NCBI GenBank assembly: GCA_944389315.1
Contig: CALXLX010000031.1
Location: 1 to 54,139, forward strand
Direction of reading: 5' to 3'
Source of the DNA: an uncultured Opitutales bacterium
GTDB taxonomy: Bacteria > Verrucomicrobiota > Verrucomicrobiia > Opitutales > Intestinicryptomonadaceae
Length of the DNA: 54,139 nt
Positions 43,157 through 52,002 of this stretch are shown piece after piece. A program made the translations under genes and the position numbers. The notes beneath the pieces were generated by a model. That model worked only from the letters and a program-made list of their open reading frames with translations, was not told where the DNA came from and made no database searches. Every line of letters begins with the position of its first letter. Within the stretch, counting starts at the first letter, position 1.

Positions 43157-43561
43157 ATGAAAAAATTAACAGCTCTCTTTGTGGCCTGTGCGGCCGTTTT
43201 TTTTCTGACGGCCTGCGAAACTAAAATCGCCGTTGAAAGCGCGGCGGAGCCGATAGCGACCTATTCCGACATGACGGGCTCTCTCGACGGCAAGATAAAG
43301 ACCGACCTTAAAACGGCATTCAACGCGACGAACATCGCCCTTGAAAGAGACTTGAAATATTTTAGAGTCGGCCAGAAGGAGACCCGCCACGGCTGGAAGA
43401 TTTACGCCCGCGCGGAGCTCGACAGGCAGATAGTAGTGGAGCTCATCAAGGCCGAGGACGGCTTTGTGAACATCTCCATCAGCTTCGGCGACGGAGACCT
43501 TATGCGCAGCCAAAAGATATTCAATACTATAGCCAAAGAGGTGCGCACCATCTCCATGTAG
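43157..43561 (+). CDS. DUF3568-like lipoprotein
   Basis: The protein has 134 aa from the ATG at 43157; an ATG four codons upstream would separate the Lys-Lys start from the signal. MKKLTALFVACAAVFFLTAC is a lipoprotein signal with lipobox LTAC. The mature domain (SDMTGSLDGKIKTDLKTAFNATNIALERDL, WKIYARAELDRQIVVELIKAEDGFVNISISFGDGDLMRSQKIFNTI) follows the DUF3568 pattern of small lipoproteins of unknown function. A clear terminator follows, so it is monocistronic. It is divergent from pgi. Confidence 0.75.
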   Translation: MKKLTALFVACAAVFFLTACETKIAVESAAEPIATYSDMTGSLDGKIKTDLKTAFNATNIALERDLKYFRVGQKETRHGWKIYARAELDRQIVVELIKAEDGFVNISISFGDGDLMRSQKIFNTIAKEVRTISM

Positions 43562-43584
43562 AGGATGTTTTCCCTTCAGCGGTA

Positions 43585-43621
43585 CGCGCCGTGGCTTCTT
43601 ACGCTCAACGGCGCGTTTTTT
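43585..43621 (+). terminator. Terminator after the DUF3568-like gene
   Basis: cgcgccgt (43585-43592) pairs perfectly with acggcgcg (43608-43615), followed by six T (43616-43621). Confidence 0.8.
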
Positions 43622-43714
43622 ATGGGGATGTGTATCGCCCGCGAAGATGGGAGGATATCTGCGCGGGATTTGTAGTCTTGGAAGTTTCCTTTAGCGCCTT
43701 TAAATTGTCTGAAT

Positions 43715-44104
43715 ATGGATGCTATTCTAAATTATACCGCCATAAAGTTCTGCGTTCTTGCGGCTTCTGCGTTTGCCGCAACGTGGATTTCCGCGCTCGC
43801 GGTTGCGGGGCTTAGCGTCCCGATAAAGGCGAGGGTCTCATTCGATTTCTCCGCGGCGTTTTCTCTGATATTTTCCGCTGCGCTTTGGCTGCTTCCGCTC
43901 GCCCTCAAGGAAATTTCCGACGATATTCCCGAGGAGTTGTTCTGGGTAGAGATAGCCATAGTGCTTTTACTTGCGGCGCTGTATTTAAAATACCGCCTCG
44001 CCTGCGGCTGGAGGAATGCCCTCATACTTTTTGCTGGTTTTGCGCTGTCTGAGGCGGCGGTGTACGTCTATCTGAAAGTCAATATATTAAACCAATCTGT
44101 ATAA
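43715..44104 (+). CDS. Unrecognised small membrane protein
   Basis: The protein has 129 aa with four hydrophobic segments (about 9-32, 44-65, 74-91 and 100-122) joined by short loops with few charges. One acidic loop (KEISDDIPEELFWVE) lies between helices two and three. No family is recognised. It ends 3 bases before the M20 dipeptidase gene and is surely cotranscribed with it. Confidence 0.7.
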   Translation: MDAILNYTAIKFCVLAASAFAATWISALAVAGLSVPIKARVSFDFSAAFSLIFSAALWLLPLALKEISDDIPEELFWVEIAIVLLLAALYLKYRLACGWRNALILFAGFALSEAAVYVYLKVNILNQSV

Positions 44105-44107
44105 TTT

Positions 44108-45514
44108 ATGGGAAACGGTAAATTTGACACGGTGGAGTTTGTCTCCAGGCTTGTAAGGTTCAGGAGCGTGTCGGCCCTGCCGGAGAATTCCGGAGATGTG
44201 GCTGCGTGCGCGGATTTCCTAAACGAACGCTTGAACGCTCTTGGGTTTGAGTCGTCTGTCGTAAAGACTCGCTTAAATCCGATAGTTTACGCCACTCGCA
44301 AGAGCAGGGGCGGGGAGCCGAAAGCGCGTATTTTATGCTACGGGCATTACGACGTGCAGCCGGTGGATCCCATAGACAAGTGGCTGCAGCCCCCCTTTGA
44401 GCCGGTTGTCAAGGACGGGCGCTTGTGGGGCAGGGGCACGGCCGACAACAAGGGGCCCTTCTCATGCGCGCTTGCGGGGTTGGTAAATTTTCTGTCGGAG
44501 AATCCGCTCGCGCCTTTGGACGTGGGCATAGTTTTGGAGGGCGAGGAGGAGATAGGCAGCCCGAGCATGGAGGAGTTTGTTAAGGAGCGCGCCGAGGAGC
44601 TTTCCTCTTACGACTGCCTCGTGTTCAGCGACACTTCGAGCGCTTCTGTGGACGATCCTGTAATAACCATAGGCCTTCGCGGAAACGTAACTTTCGACGT
44701 GCGGTTCAAGGGGCCTAAGGCAGATTTGCACTCGGGGCTTTTCGGCGGGGCGGTGTATAATCCGCTTCAGGCCATGGCGGAGGTCTGCGCTTCCTTGCAC
44801 GGCCCGGACGGCAGGGTGAATGTGCCGCACTTCTACGACGGCGTCCTTCCTCTTGAGGACTGGGAGAGGCGCCAGATAGCGGCAAATCCATTCGGCCCGG
44901 AGGACTTGAAGAAGGCTGCGGGCGTGGAGGAATTGTATGTTCAGGCAGGCATGACCCCTTCGGAGGCCTGCCGCGTGATGCCTACGCTCGAATTTACCGG
45001 AATGGGCGGCGGCTGGCAGGGGACGGACGCAAAGAGCATAGTTCCGAGCGAATGTTTCGTAAAAATATCCTGCCGTCTCGTTCCCAACCAGGACGCCTTA
45101 GCCGTGGCCGATGCCGTTAAGCGCGCCATAAAAGAGCGCACTCCGAAGGCGGTCGAGGTTTCTTTCGAGGACCACAAGGGGGCCAGCAACGCCTATGCGG
45201 TATTCCCCCCGCATCTTAAAAGCGGGGCAGACGGGAAGGCTGATGATAGATTGGGAAAAATATTTGTGGCTATGGAAAGTGCCGTTGAGGGGGCTTTCGG
45301 GCGCAAGCCCATATATCTGCGCGAGGGCGGAAGCATACCGCTTATGCGCCTTCTAAAGGATAAGACGGGGCTTGATTGCGTGATGCTGGGGCTTTTCACT
45401 CCGCAGGACAATCTCCATTCCCCGAACGAATCCATGTCTTTGAAGATGATTTCAAGGGCGGAGGAGTGCTACGAGAGTTTCTTCCGCAAAGTTTCAGCGC
45501 AGGGCTTGCAATAG
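44108..45514 (+). CDS. M20-family dipeptidase
   Basis: The protein has 468 aa. ILCYGHYDVQPVDPIDKW (His80, Asp82), GRLWGRGTADNKGP (Asp113, bridging) and LEGEEEIGSPSMEEF (general base Glu and metal ligand) are the di-zinc centre of M20/M25/M40 peptidases. The late YLREGGSIPLMRLL and LHSPNESMSL supply the last ligand region. The DPIDKW / PPFEPVVKDG style is typical of the dipeptidase (CNDP-like) branch. It should cleave dipeptides in the cytoplasm; no signal peptide is visible. It is downstream of the small membrane protein. Confidence 0.92.
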   Translation: MGNGKFDTVEFVSRLVRFRSVSALPENSGDVAACADFLNERLNALGFESSVVKTRLNPIVYATRKSRGGEPKARILCYGHYDVQPVDPIDKWLQPPFEPVVKDGRLWGRGTADNKGPFSCALAGLVNFLSENPLAPLDVGIVLEGEEEIGSPSMEEFVKERAEELSSYDCLVFSDTSSASVDDPVITIGLRGNVTFDVRFKGPKADLHSGLFGGAVYNPLQAMAEVCASLHGPDGRVNVPHFYDGVLPLEDWERRQIAANPFGPEDLKKAAGVEELYVQAGMTPSEACRVMPTLEFTGMGGGWQGTDAKSIVPSECFVKISCRLVPNQDALAVADAVKRAIKERTPKAVEVSFEDHKGASNAYAVFPPHLKSGADGKADDRLGKIFVAMESAVEGAFGRKPIYLREGGSIPLMRLLKDKTGLDCVMLGLFTPQDNLHSPNESMSLKMISRAEECYESFFRKVSAQGLQ

Positions 45515-45828
45515 CGCAGGCCATTTGGAGCAGCCGGCGCGCATTTTAGCGCCGCCGCCGCGGAGGAACGGAAGCGGCTGCATGCGGATAATGAGCGCTG
45601 TATGAATATGCGTGCGCGTATTCTTGCATGTGCGAATGCGCTATTGGGGCTGTATGGCAATATCCGGGGCTTGGACATGCCTGGGGCATAAGGCATATCG
45701 GAAAGCTGCATGGAAGGCGCGTTTTTTTTGCAGGAAGGCCTCTTTTTGTTTTGCACGCGGATATTTTCTTGGGATAAGATTTGTGTCGATACTGAAAAAA
45801 TGTGCTGAAACAGGAAAGGACTTACGCA
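45515..45828. other. Intergenic region before queD
   Basis: 314 bases with no convincing gene. It contains a GC-rich stretch, an isolated T8 run (45722-45729) without a clear stem, and a likely queD promoter. No preQ1 riboswitch of type I or II could be recognised by eye. Confidence 0.5.
45751..45780 (+). promoter_or_regulatory. Possible queD promoter
   Basis: ttgcac (45751-45756) and taagat (45775-45780) with an 18-base spacer. It leaves a leader of about 42 bases that carries the AGGAAAGGA binding site. Confidence 0.4.
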
Positions 45829-46257
45829 ATGCTTACATGTACGAAAGTTTACCACGACGTGCCTTTTGCGCATCGGCAACATTTGCACGACGGGCATTGC
45901 TCGTTCGTGCACGGGCACAACTGGGATATAGCAATATCCTTCGCATGCCGCGAGCCTGACTCCAACGGCTTTGTGGTGGATTTCGGGAAGCTCGGCTTTA
46001 TAAAGGATTGGATAACCGAACATCTCGACCATGCCTGCGTTTTTTCCGAGAGCGATCCGCTCTTAAACACGCTCGTATCGGCCGCGCCCGAGGCTTGGAA
46101 GGTTTACACTGTGCGTTCATGCTCGTGCGAGGGGCTCGCGGCCCATCTGTTTGAAGTTTTCGACGAAATTGTACGGCGCCATACGGATGGGCGCGTATGG
46201 GTGGAGTACGTGGAAATAAGCGAAGACAAGAAGAACAGGGCCAGGTTTTCAAAATAG
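45829..46257 (+). CDS. queD: 6-carboxy-5,6,7,8-tetrahydropterin synthase
   Basis: The protein has 142 aa from the ATG at 45829, chosen because AGGAAAGGA ends eight bases upstream; a GTG at 45802 would add nine residues. FAHRQHLHDGHCSFVHGHNW holds the three zinc His (15, 28, 30) and the catalytic Cys24. Asp/His in LDHACVF and the Glu in WVEYVEISE complete the active site. It makes CPH4 from dihydroneopterin triphosphate, the second step to preQ1. It sits directly before queE. Confidence 0.95.
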   Translation: MLTCTKVYHDVPFAHRQHLHDGHCSFVHGHNWDIAISFACREPDSNGFVVDFGKLGFIKDWITEHLDHACVFSESDPLLNTLVSAAPEAWKVYTVRSCSCEGLAAHLFEVFDEIVRRHTDGRVWVEYVEISEDKKNRARFSK

Positions 46258-46295
46258 ACTCCCTCCGGTTTTTGTAGCTCGATGGACGTTTTTTT

Positions 46296-46934
46296 ATGGA
46301 GAATACCCCGTATAAAATTAGCGAAACTTTTTTATCCTTCCAGGGCGAGGGCGAACATTCAGGCAAGTCTGCGTTTTTTGTGAGGCTGTTTGGGTGCAAT
46401 GTGCGCTGTCCGTGGTGCGACACGAAGTATGCGTGGCTTTCCGGTGAGGGCTGCGCGGTCAGGCCTGCGGGAGATATCGCGCGTGAGGCGGCGGCTTCGG
46501 GCGCGGGAATTGCCGTCGTGACGGGCGGAGAGCCGTGTCTGCAGTATCTGCCGCCTCTTGTCGAATCCTTGAAAAAGGTCGGGCTGAGAGTGCATCTTGA
46601 GACTTCCGGCGTTTGTCCCATAGACGAAAAGAACGGCGAATGCGCTTTCGATTGGGTGGCCCTAAGCCCAAAGCTGTTCCGCGAACCTCTGCCCGAGTCT
46701 TTGGCTCGCGCGGACGAGATAAAGGCTATAGTTTCCTCCTCCGCAGAACTGCGCGAGTACGAAAGCAGGTTCTTCAGCGCGGCAAAGCGCGCAAAGAGCA
46801 TATGGATAACCCCGGAGTGGGGCAAAGTTAAGGATTTGGCTCTGCTCGGGGACATCTCAAATTTTGTAGTCTCCGCAAAAGACCGCCGAGTACGCGCAGG
46901 TTGGCAGCTGCATAAGAACTATTTTGCAAGGTAG
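46296..46934 (+). CDS. queE: 7-carboxy-7-deazaguanine synthase (radical SAM)
   Basis: The protein has 212 aa. FLSFQGEGEHSGKSAFFVRLFGCNVRCPWCDTKYAW carries the CxxxCxxC cluster (Cys34, 38, 41) that binds the 4Fe-4S and SAM, preceded by the QGEG motif that is typical of QueE. VTGGEPCLQ is the GGE motif. It converts CPH4 to CDG, the next step after QueD, and the adjacent queD-queE pair supports both calls. No queC or queF is in the window, so the rest of the pathway must be elsewhere. Confidence 0.96.
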   Translation: MENTPYKISETFLSFQGEGEHSGKSAFFVRLFGCNVRCPWCDTKYAWLSGEGCAVRPAGDIAREAAASGAGIAVVTGGEPCLQYLPPLVESLKKVGLRVHLETSGVCPIDEKNGECAFDWVALSPKLFREPLPESLARADEIKAIVSSSAELREYESRFFSAAKRAKSIWITPEWGKVKDLALLGDISNFVVSAKDRRVRAGWQLHKNYFAR

Positions 46935-47021
46935 CTTTTGTGCCTGCAAACAAAGTTTGGAGGCCTGCGGCGGGAATATTCTTGATAGGGCGGCGCGGGT
47001 TTGCTTGAATCGGGCAAAAAT

Positions 47022-48077
47022 ATGAATACGTCGAAAAATGTTTTAATACTCGGCGCCAACGGCTTTATAGGCTCGTCGCTGTGCTGGGCAATACTCAACC
47101 GTACGAATTGGAATCTGACGGCTTTCGATATGGCCGACGGGAAAATCCAGCATTGCCTCGGGCGCGACCGCTTTGTCTTTAAGAAGGGGGACGTCACGAA
47201 GGATACGGACTGGATAGAGGCCCAGATAGAAAAGAGCGACGTTGTCTTGCCGCTTGTGGCGATAGCCACTCCAGCCCTTTACGTCAAAGACCCGATAAGG
47301 GTTTACAATCTCGACTACGAATCCAACGTGTCGGTTATAAAGATGTGCGTAAAGCACAAGAAGCGCATAATATTTCCGTCCACGTCCGAAGTTTACGGAA
47401 TGTGCCAGGATTCGTCTTTCGACGAGTATTCTTCTAACCTCACGCTCGGTCCCATTCCCAAGGAAAGGTGGATATACTCTTGCATAAAGCAGCTGCTCGA
47501 CAGGCTCATTTGGGCGTACGGCGCGCACGAGGGGCTGGATTTCACTCTGGTCAGGCCCTTCAACTTCATAGGCCCAAAGCTCGACGACGTCAAGAACCCC
47601 AAGGAGGGCTCTTCGAGGGTGCTGACACAGTTTATACACAACATAATAAACGGCAAATCCATAAAGCTTGTAGACGGCGGCAAGGCGCGCAGAAGCTTCA
47701 CATTCATAGACGACGCGATGGACTGCCTGCTTAAAATTATCGAAAATAAAAACGGCTGCGCGAGCGGGCAGATATTCAACATAGGCAATCCTTATATGGA
47801 TTTTTCCATAAAGCAGCTTGCGGAAATGCTGGTGGAGCTTGTTGCGACCTATCCTGGTTACGCCGAGGCTGCGAAAAATGTAAAGATAGAGGACGTCTCA
47901 AGCAAGGACTACTACGGCGAGGGCTATCAGGATGTAGCTTACCGCATTCCGTCCATAAAGCATGCTGAGGAGCTTCTCGGCTGGAAGCCCAAGACGGATC
48001 TTAAAACCGCGCTTAAGCTTACTTTGGACTACCATCTTGCGGGAAAAGATTACGAGCTTGAATCCGCCCGCGCGTAA
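47022..48077 (+). CDS. ArnA-dehydrogenase-like SDR: UDP-glucuronate decarboxylase type (UDP-4-keto-pentose/UDP-xylose synthase)
   Basis: The protein has 351 aa from the ATG at 47022; an in-frame TTG at 47001 adds seven residues. LILGANGFIGSSL is the NAD-binding loop. DVVLPLVAIATPALYVKDPIRVYNLDYESN, KRIIFPSTSEVYGMC and WIYSCIKQLLDR (YxxxK catalytic pair) follow the C-terminal half of ArnA closely, as do IKLVDGGKARRSFTFIDDAMD and SSKDYYGEGYQDVAYRIPSI. The formyltransferase half of ArnA is absent. It should decarboxylate UDP-glucuronate to UDP-4-keto-pentose and perhaps reduce it to UDP-xylose. It is followed by a WecE-like aminotransferase. Confidence 0.88.
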   Translation: MNTSKNVLILGANGFIGSSLCWAILNRTNWNLTAFDMADGKIQHCLGRDRFVFKKGDVTKDTDWIEAQIEKSDVVLPLVAIATPALYVKDPIRVYNLDYESNVSVIKMCVKHKKRIIFPSTSEVYGMCQDSSFDEYSSNLTLGPIPKERWIYSCIKQLLDRLIWAYGAHEGLDFTLVRPFNFIGPKLDDVKNPKEGSSRVLTQFIHNIINGKSIKLVDGGKARRSFTFIDDAMDCLLKIIENKNGCASGQIFNIGNPYMDFSIKQLAEMLVELVATYPGYAEAAKNVKIEDVSSKDYYGEGYQDVAYRIPSIKHAEELLGWKPKTDLKTALKLTLDYHLAGKDYELESARA

Positions 48078-48161
48078 AGGCGCGGCGGGGCCGGACAGCT
48101 CTCTTGGGGCCGTTTAGCTATGCCTATGTACATTTAAGCGCGGGAGGAAAATTTATAAGAT

Positions 48162-49289
48162 ATGAAAATTCCATTTATAAAGAATTTCATCGCCGGGCGC
48201 GAGATGGAATATATCAAGGCGGCGGTGGAGGCAAACCATTTGCAGGGAGACGGGCGCTTTGCGGCGGAGTGCAATGCTTTGCTCGAGAAGATAACGGGGG
48301 CGCGCTGCGCGTTGATAGTTTCGTCGTGCACGTCGGGGTTAGAGCTTGCGGCGCTCTTGGCCGACGTAAAACCGAGAGACGAAGTTATAGTGCCAAGTTT
48401 CACCTTTGTTTCCACTGCGAGCGCCTTCGCGTTGAGGGGGGCAAAAATCAAGTGGTGCGACATCCGCGAAGACACCCTAAATATGGACGAGCAGTTTTTA
48501 AAGGGGATAGCCTCCGAAAGCACCAAGATTATAGCGCCTGTCCATTATGCCGGAGTTGTCTGCGACATGGCCTCTATAATGGAGACTGCGCAAAAACACT
48601 CCAGCCTTGTAATAGAGGACGCCGCGCAGGGGATGATGTCTTACCTGGACGGCCGCCATGCGGGCTCTTTCGGCCAGATGGCGAGCCTCAGCTTCCACGG
48701 CACTAAGAATGTCGTATGCGGGGAGGGCGGCGCCATTCTTATAAACGACGAGCGCTTCATAGACAGGGCCTACATTCTAAGGGAGAAGGGTACAAACCGC
48801 AGGCAGTTTATAAACGGCCAGGTTGACAAATACACCTGGGTGGATTTGGGCGGAAGTTTTGTCGCCTCGGAGATAGCCGCGGCGTTTTTGCTCGGGCAGC
48901 TTGAGTATGCCGAGGAAATTACGAAGGCGAGGCTGGAGGTTTGCGCGGCGTACAGAAGGGCTCTTGAGCCGCTCGAGGCGGCGGGCAGGTTTAAGCTTGG
49001 CCGCGTCCCGGAGGGCTGCCGGGAGAATGGGCACATATTTTATATGCTTATGAATACTCCAGACGATGCATCCAAGATGCTTTCGCTCTTGAAGGGCGCC
49101 GGGATAGGGGCGTGCCAGCACTACGCGCCGCTGCACCTTTCGCCGATGGGAATAAAGCTTGCGGGGGGGAACCCCGTGCGTCTTCCCGTGTCCGAAAGTG
49201 TCGCCAAGCGCATAGTGCGCCTGCCTGTGTATCCGCAGATGACACCGGCGGAAATAGACTATGTTGTAGGCGAGGTGGAAAAATTCTAA
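48162..49289 (+). CDS. WecE/RffA-like sugar aminotransferase (DegT/DnrJ/EryC1/StrS family)
   Basis: The protein has 375 aa. IEDAAQGMMSYLDGRHAGSFGQMASLSFHGTKNVVCGEGGAIL gives the PLP Lys182 (SFHGTKN) and Asp153. INGQVDKYTWVDLGGSFVASEIAAAFLLGQLE is the region by which WecE (TDP-4-keto-6-deoxyglucose transaminase) stands out from ArnB and other members. It transfers an amino group to a 4-keto nucleotide sugar for a surface glycan. Given the neighbour, its substrate could instead be UDP-4-keto-pentose. It starts 84 bases after the SDR gene. Confidence 0.9.
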   Translation: MKIPFIKNFIAGREMEYIKAAVEANHLQGDGRFAAECNALLEKITGARCALIVSSCTSGLELAALLADVKPRDEVIVPSFTFVSTASAFALRGAKIKWCDIREDTLNMDEQFLKGIASESTKIIAPVHYAGVVCDMASIMETAQKHSSLVIEDAAQGMMSYLDGRHAGSFGQMASLSFHGTKNVVCGEGGAILINDERFIDRAYILREKGTNRRQFINGQVDKYTWVDLGGSFVASEIAAAFLLGQLEYAEEITKARLEVCAAYRRALEPLEAAGRFKLGRVPEGCRENGHIFYMLMNTPDDASKMLSLLKGAGIGACQHYAPLHLSPMGIKLAGGNPVRLPVSESVAKRIVRLPVYPQMTPAEIDYVVGEVEKF

Positions 49290-49554
49290 AGTGCAGAAGG
49301 CTTCGGCTATAACGCAATAGGGCTAGGATATTTAGCTTCCAAGGGTAGAGGGGGCTGCCCAAGAGCTCTATGGGCGCAACTTGTTTTTAGAGTGTGCGAG
49401 GGGCCTGTGGGGAAGGATATATACCTCCCTCGGGCTCATTTATTCCCGTGCTTTTGGCGGATGAGTCTACTATTTTGCATAGGAGAAAATCTTCTGCCTA
49501 TGCCACTCCACCTCCTCTGAGGCGGGTTTCCCGACACCGCCTTATGCCGGCCGC

Positions 49555-49595
49555 CGGCAAAATTTAGAAAAATTTTTGCCGTCAAAAGTTTTTTG
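49555..49595 (+). terminator. Terminator-like hairpin downstream of the WecE-like gene
   Basis: cggcaaaa (49555-49562) pairs with ttttgccg (49574-49581), and a T6 run follows nine bases later. It lies 265 bases after the stop, which is far for a simple terminator. Confidence 0.35.
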
Positions 49596-49675
49596 CATGC
49601 GCACTAAAATGGAGGCACTCCTCCTGGGTTTTATCTATCTGTAATAAAAAATATCTGTAGAACGCTTAAATTGTT

Positions 49676-49710
49676 TTTTCCCGTTAGTTCGGATGGCGGG
49701 AAAAGTTTTT
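49676..49710 (+). terminator. Hairpin with T tract upstream of the porin
   Basis: ttttcccg (49676-49683) pairs with cgggaaaa (49697-49704), extended by G-T pairs, then G and five T. It stands just before the porin promoter, so it could isolate the porin from upstream reading or belong to a regulatory leader. Confidence 0.45.
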
Positions 49711-49780
49711 CTAAAGGGAAGATTGTTTTATTCCGAAATAAGACTTGCCTATGAAGTAAAATCTTGTAAGAATACAGGCA

Positions 49781-51202
49781 ATGAAGATTTGCAGAATACC
49801 GCTTGTAGTAGGAGTGCTTGTCGCGCCGGTATTGTCGGAGGCAATTTTGCAGGATAGGTTTATGTCGGAACATTTGGACGACAATTCCGACATTCCCCGC
49901 GCGCTGACTGCGGAATATTACGATAATATTCTTAAGGACAAACCGTTTTACGACATGACCTACAAGGAGTGGTTCAACGGCCCCTATGCAACCGGGGATT
50001 TCTTCGGTGCGAGGAGCCATCTTGAGGAGTACGGCTTTGTGCCGGTTGTCTCCTACACGGGCAATCTCGCCGGAAACCCAACTGGCGGCATGAGGCAGGG
50101 GGTCACAAATACAAGCTCGGTAAACCTCGGTTTCGGCGTAAATTTGGACACTCTCACGGGGCTGGACAGCCTTTCGGGCTGGAGTATTGCAAATACATGG
50201 GTGTGGCGTTTCGGTGAGAGCCTGACAAAAAGTTACATAGGCAACGCGTTCAACGTGCAGCAGAACTACGGGTCGCAGACTATGCGCTTGTATTCGTTCT
50301 TCCTCCAGTACGACGGCAAGATTCTCGATGATTTGAATTTGCGTTTGAAGATAGGGCGTTTCGGGGCGGGCGACAATTTTCTAAGCAAGCCCATATACTG
50401 GATGTACATGAACAACGCCATGGACGGAAACCCCGTGGGCATATTCAAGCAGATGCGCTGGTCCGCCTATCCGAGCGGCACATGGGCCGCCTGCGCCAAG
50501 ATTTTTTCCGACGACGGGGTGTATTTCAAGGCGGGCGTCTACCAGATAAACAGCGACGAGATGGACTCCATGCACAACCACGGCATGGACATGAGTTTTT
50601 CAAACGCACTGGGGGTAAACGCCAATTTTGAGGTCGGTTGGGATTTCAACCACGACGACAGCGGCAAATCCCCGGGCAACATATCCGCCGGTTTTGCCGC
50701 CGACTGGTACAGCGCGGCGCATCTGGACGATCCTTTGGCAACTTCGCCCTTCAACTGTACGATGTATTTTCAGGCCGATTACCTCATATATAATATGGGT
50801 TTCCACCCCGATTCCGATAGGCCAGACTACATTCAGCGCGCGCCCGATCAAAAGTACAGGGATTTGCGCGGAGTGGTTTTATGGGGCGTGGTACAGTATG
50901 ACCCGTATGAGAATCTTGCGGAGATGCCGGTATTCATAAACGGCGGCGTATTGCTTAACGGCCTTATCCCGTACAGGAAGGACGATGTCATCTGTTTCGG
51001 GGCAGCGTACGGCAAGTTCTCAGACAAATTGGGGGATCCTGTCTCGCGCGGCTCCTACGAGGTTATATTGGAGGCCAACTACAAGGTACAGATAAACAGG
51101 TTCATGTATGTACAGCCGGATTTCCAGTATGTCATAAATCCGGGCGGCGGCAAATATTCCGACGCATTTGTGATAGGCATGCAGTTTGGTATAAATCTCT
51201 GA
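49781..51202 (+). CDS. OprB-family carbohydrate-selective porin
   Basis: The protein has 473 aa with a signal peptide (about residues 1-20, KICRIPLVVGVLVAPVLSEA). YATGDFFGARSHLEEYGFVPVVSYTGNLAGNPTGG is the N-terminal OprB pattern (GDWGG-x-R, L-x-x-x-G-I). Alternating aromatic beta strands follow, with LRLKIGRFGAGDNF, YPSGTWAACAKIF and YKVQINRFMYVQPDFQYVINPGG, and the protein ends in a strand terminating ...GMQFGINL. It should form an outer-membrane sugar channel. It stands alone between hairpins. Confidence 0.9.
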   Translation: MKICRIPLVVGVLVAPVLSEAILQDRFMSEHLDDNSDIPRALTAEYYDNILKDKPFYDMTYKEWFNGPYATGDFFGARSHLEEYGFVPVVSYTGNLAGNPTGGMRQGVTNTSSVNLGFGVNLDTLTGLDSLSGWSIANTWVWRFGESLTKSYIGNAFNVQQNYGSQTMRLYSFFLQYDGKILDDLNLRLKIGRFGAGDNFLSKPIYWMYMNNAMDGNPVGIFKQMRWSAYPSGTWAACAKIFSDDGVYFKAGVYQINSDEMDSMHNHGMDMSFSNALGVNANFEVGWDFNHDDSGKSPGNISAGFAADWYSAAHLDDPLATSPFNCTMYFQADYLIYNMGFHPDSDRPDYIQRAPDQKYRDLRGVVLWGVVQYDPYENLAEMPVFINGGVLLNGLIPYRKDDVICFGAAYGKFSDKLGDPVSRGSYEVILEANYKVQINRFMYVQPDFQYVINPGGGKYSDAFVIGMQFGINL

Positions 51203-51230
51203 TTAGGGCGCAAGTTCCGGCGCGGGCGTA

Positions 51231-51259
51231 AAAAAAGGCGGCTAAAAGCCGCCTTTTTT
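51231..51259. terminator. Bidirectional terminator between oprB and hup
   Basis: aaaaaaggcggc (51231-51242) pairs perfectly with gccgcctttttt (51248-51259), 12 bp with loop taaaa. The A and T runs serve both strands. Confidence 0.9.
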
Positions 51260-51275
51260 GCAATAAAAATGGGAT

Positions 51276-51554
51276 TTATTTGAGTTCAAAGCTCTTGGAA
51301 GCCTTGAAGGAGAGGGCCTTCTTAGCGGGAATTTTAATCTTCTCCTTTGTCAGGGGATTGATGCCCGTTCTGGCGGCTCTGTCTTTTACGCTGAAAGTGC
51401 CAAACCCTACGAGCGATACTTTGCCCGATTTTACAATGGCGCATTTGAGCGTGTCTATTACGTCGTCGAATACGCGGGCGGTTTCCGCGGCGGTGTATTC
51501 TCCGTGTTTTGCAAGCTGCTGCTGCAGCATTTCTATGATTTCTTGTTTGTTCAT
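51276..51554 (-). CDS. HU-family DNA-binding protein
   Basis: The protein has 92 aa, the standard HU/IHF size. MNKQEIIEMLQQQLAKHG is the N-terminal helix, GKVSLVGFGTFSVKDRAARTGINPLTKEKIKIPAKKALSFKASK the beta-arm with the DNA-intercalating GINPxT tip, in which Pro is in place. It bends and coats DNA as a dimer. It is followed by the shared terminator and preceded by a good promoter, so it is monocistronic. Confidence 0.96.
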   Translation of the reverse strand: MNKQEIIEMLQQQLAKHGEYTAAETARVFDDVIDTLKCAIVKSGKVSLVGFGTFSVKDRAARTGINPLTKEKIKIPAKKALSFKASKSFELK

Positions 51555-51594
51555 GGTATTGTAATGAAAAATTCCTACTTCTAAATTGGAGATA

Positions 51595-51622
51595 ATTATC
51601 CGTTTGTAGGCGAAGTATTCAA
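51595..51622 (-). promoter_or_regulatory. Promoter of the HU gene with overlapping palindrome
   Basis: On the minus strand TTGAAT (51622-51617), 16-base spacer and GATAAT (51600-51595). The -10 box lies inside the palindrome GATAATTATC (51591-51600), which is also the core of the htpG palindrome. Confidence 0.6.
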
Positions 51623-52002
51623 GAAATAAATTAGGCGTATTTTTTCCATATTCTTAATCCTTTATTCCATTAGATGCAGGCATATTGACGATGTTTTTAG
51701 ATTGTGGATTTGTAGGGAGTTTTTTTCACTTTTTGTATAATTTTGGTAGATGATGAGGTAAATTAATATCGAAATTCTCCTTCATATAAAGAAATTATGG
51801 ATTTACATTGATAGAAATATATTGCCGTTGCTTGGATCTTTTTGACAATACAAACTGTGTTTATGTTTTTATATATTTGTTTTTAGATGCTTATAAAAAT
51901 TTTTTTGAAAAATCTTGACGGTATAATTGCAAATAAGTTAAACCTCTAACGTTTGAAATGTTTTTTTGCCCTGTTGAGTTTTCAAGAAGAAAGGTTTTTT
52001 AC
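51623..52002. other. AT-rich upstream region of the autotransporter gene
   Basis: About 380 bases of strongly AT-rich DNA with no reading frame worth calling. A perfect TATAAT sits at 51922-51927 without a clear -35, and AGAAAGG (51987-51993) is a ribosome binding site about nine bases before the ATG at 52003. It presumably holds the control region of the autotransporter. Confidence 0.5.

Larger units (their letters stand above)
49290..49780. other. Intergenic region before the OprB porin
   Basis: 491 bases without a supported gene. The left part is mixed and the right part AT-rich. It holds two hairpins listed separately (49555-49595, 49676-49710). A weak promoter (ttgcct at 49745 with taagaa at 49767) lies before the porin. 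An unlisted small RNA is possible but cannot be shown. Confidence 0.45.

Noticed and set aside
45515..45828. preQ1 riboswitch before queD
   Set aside because: Neither the type I nor type II consensus could be matched in the leader.
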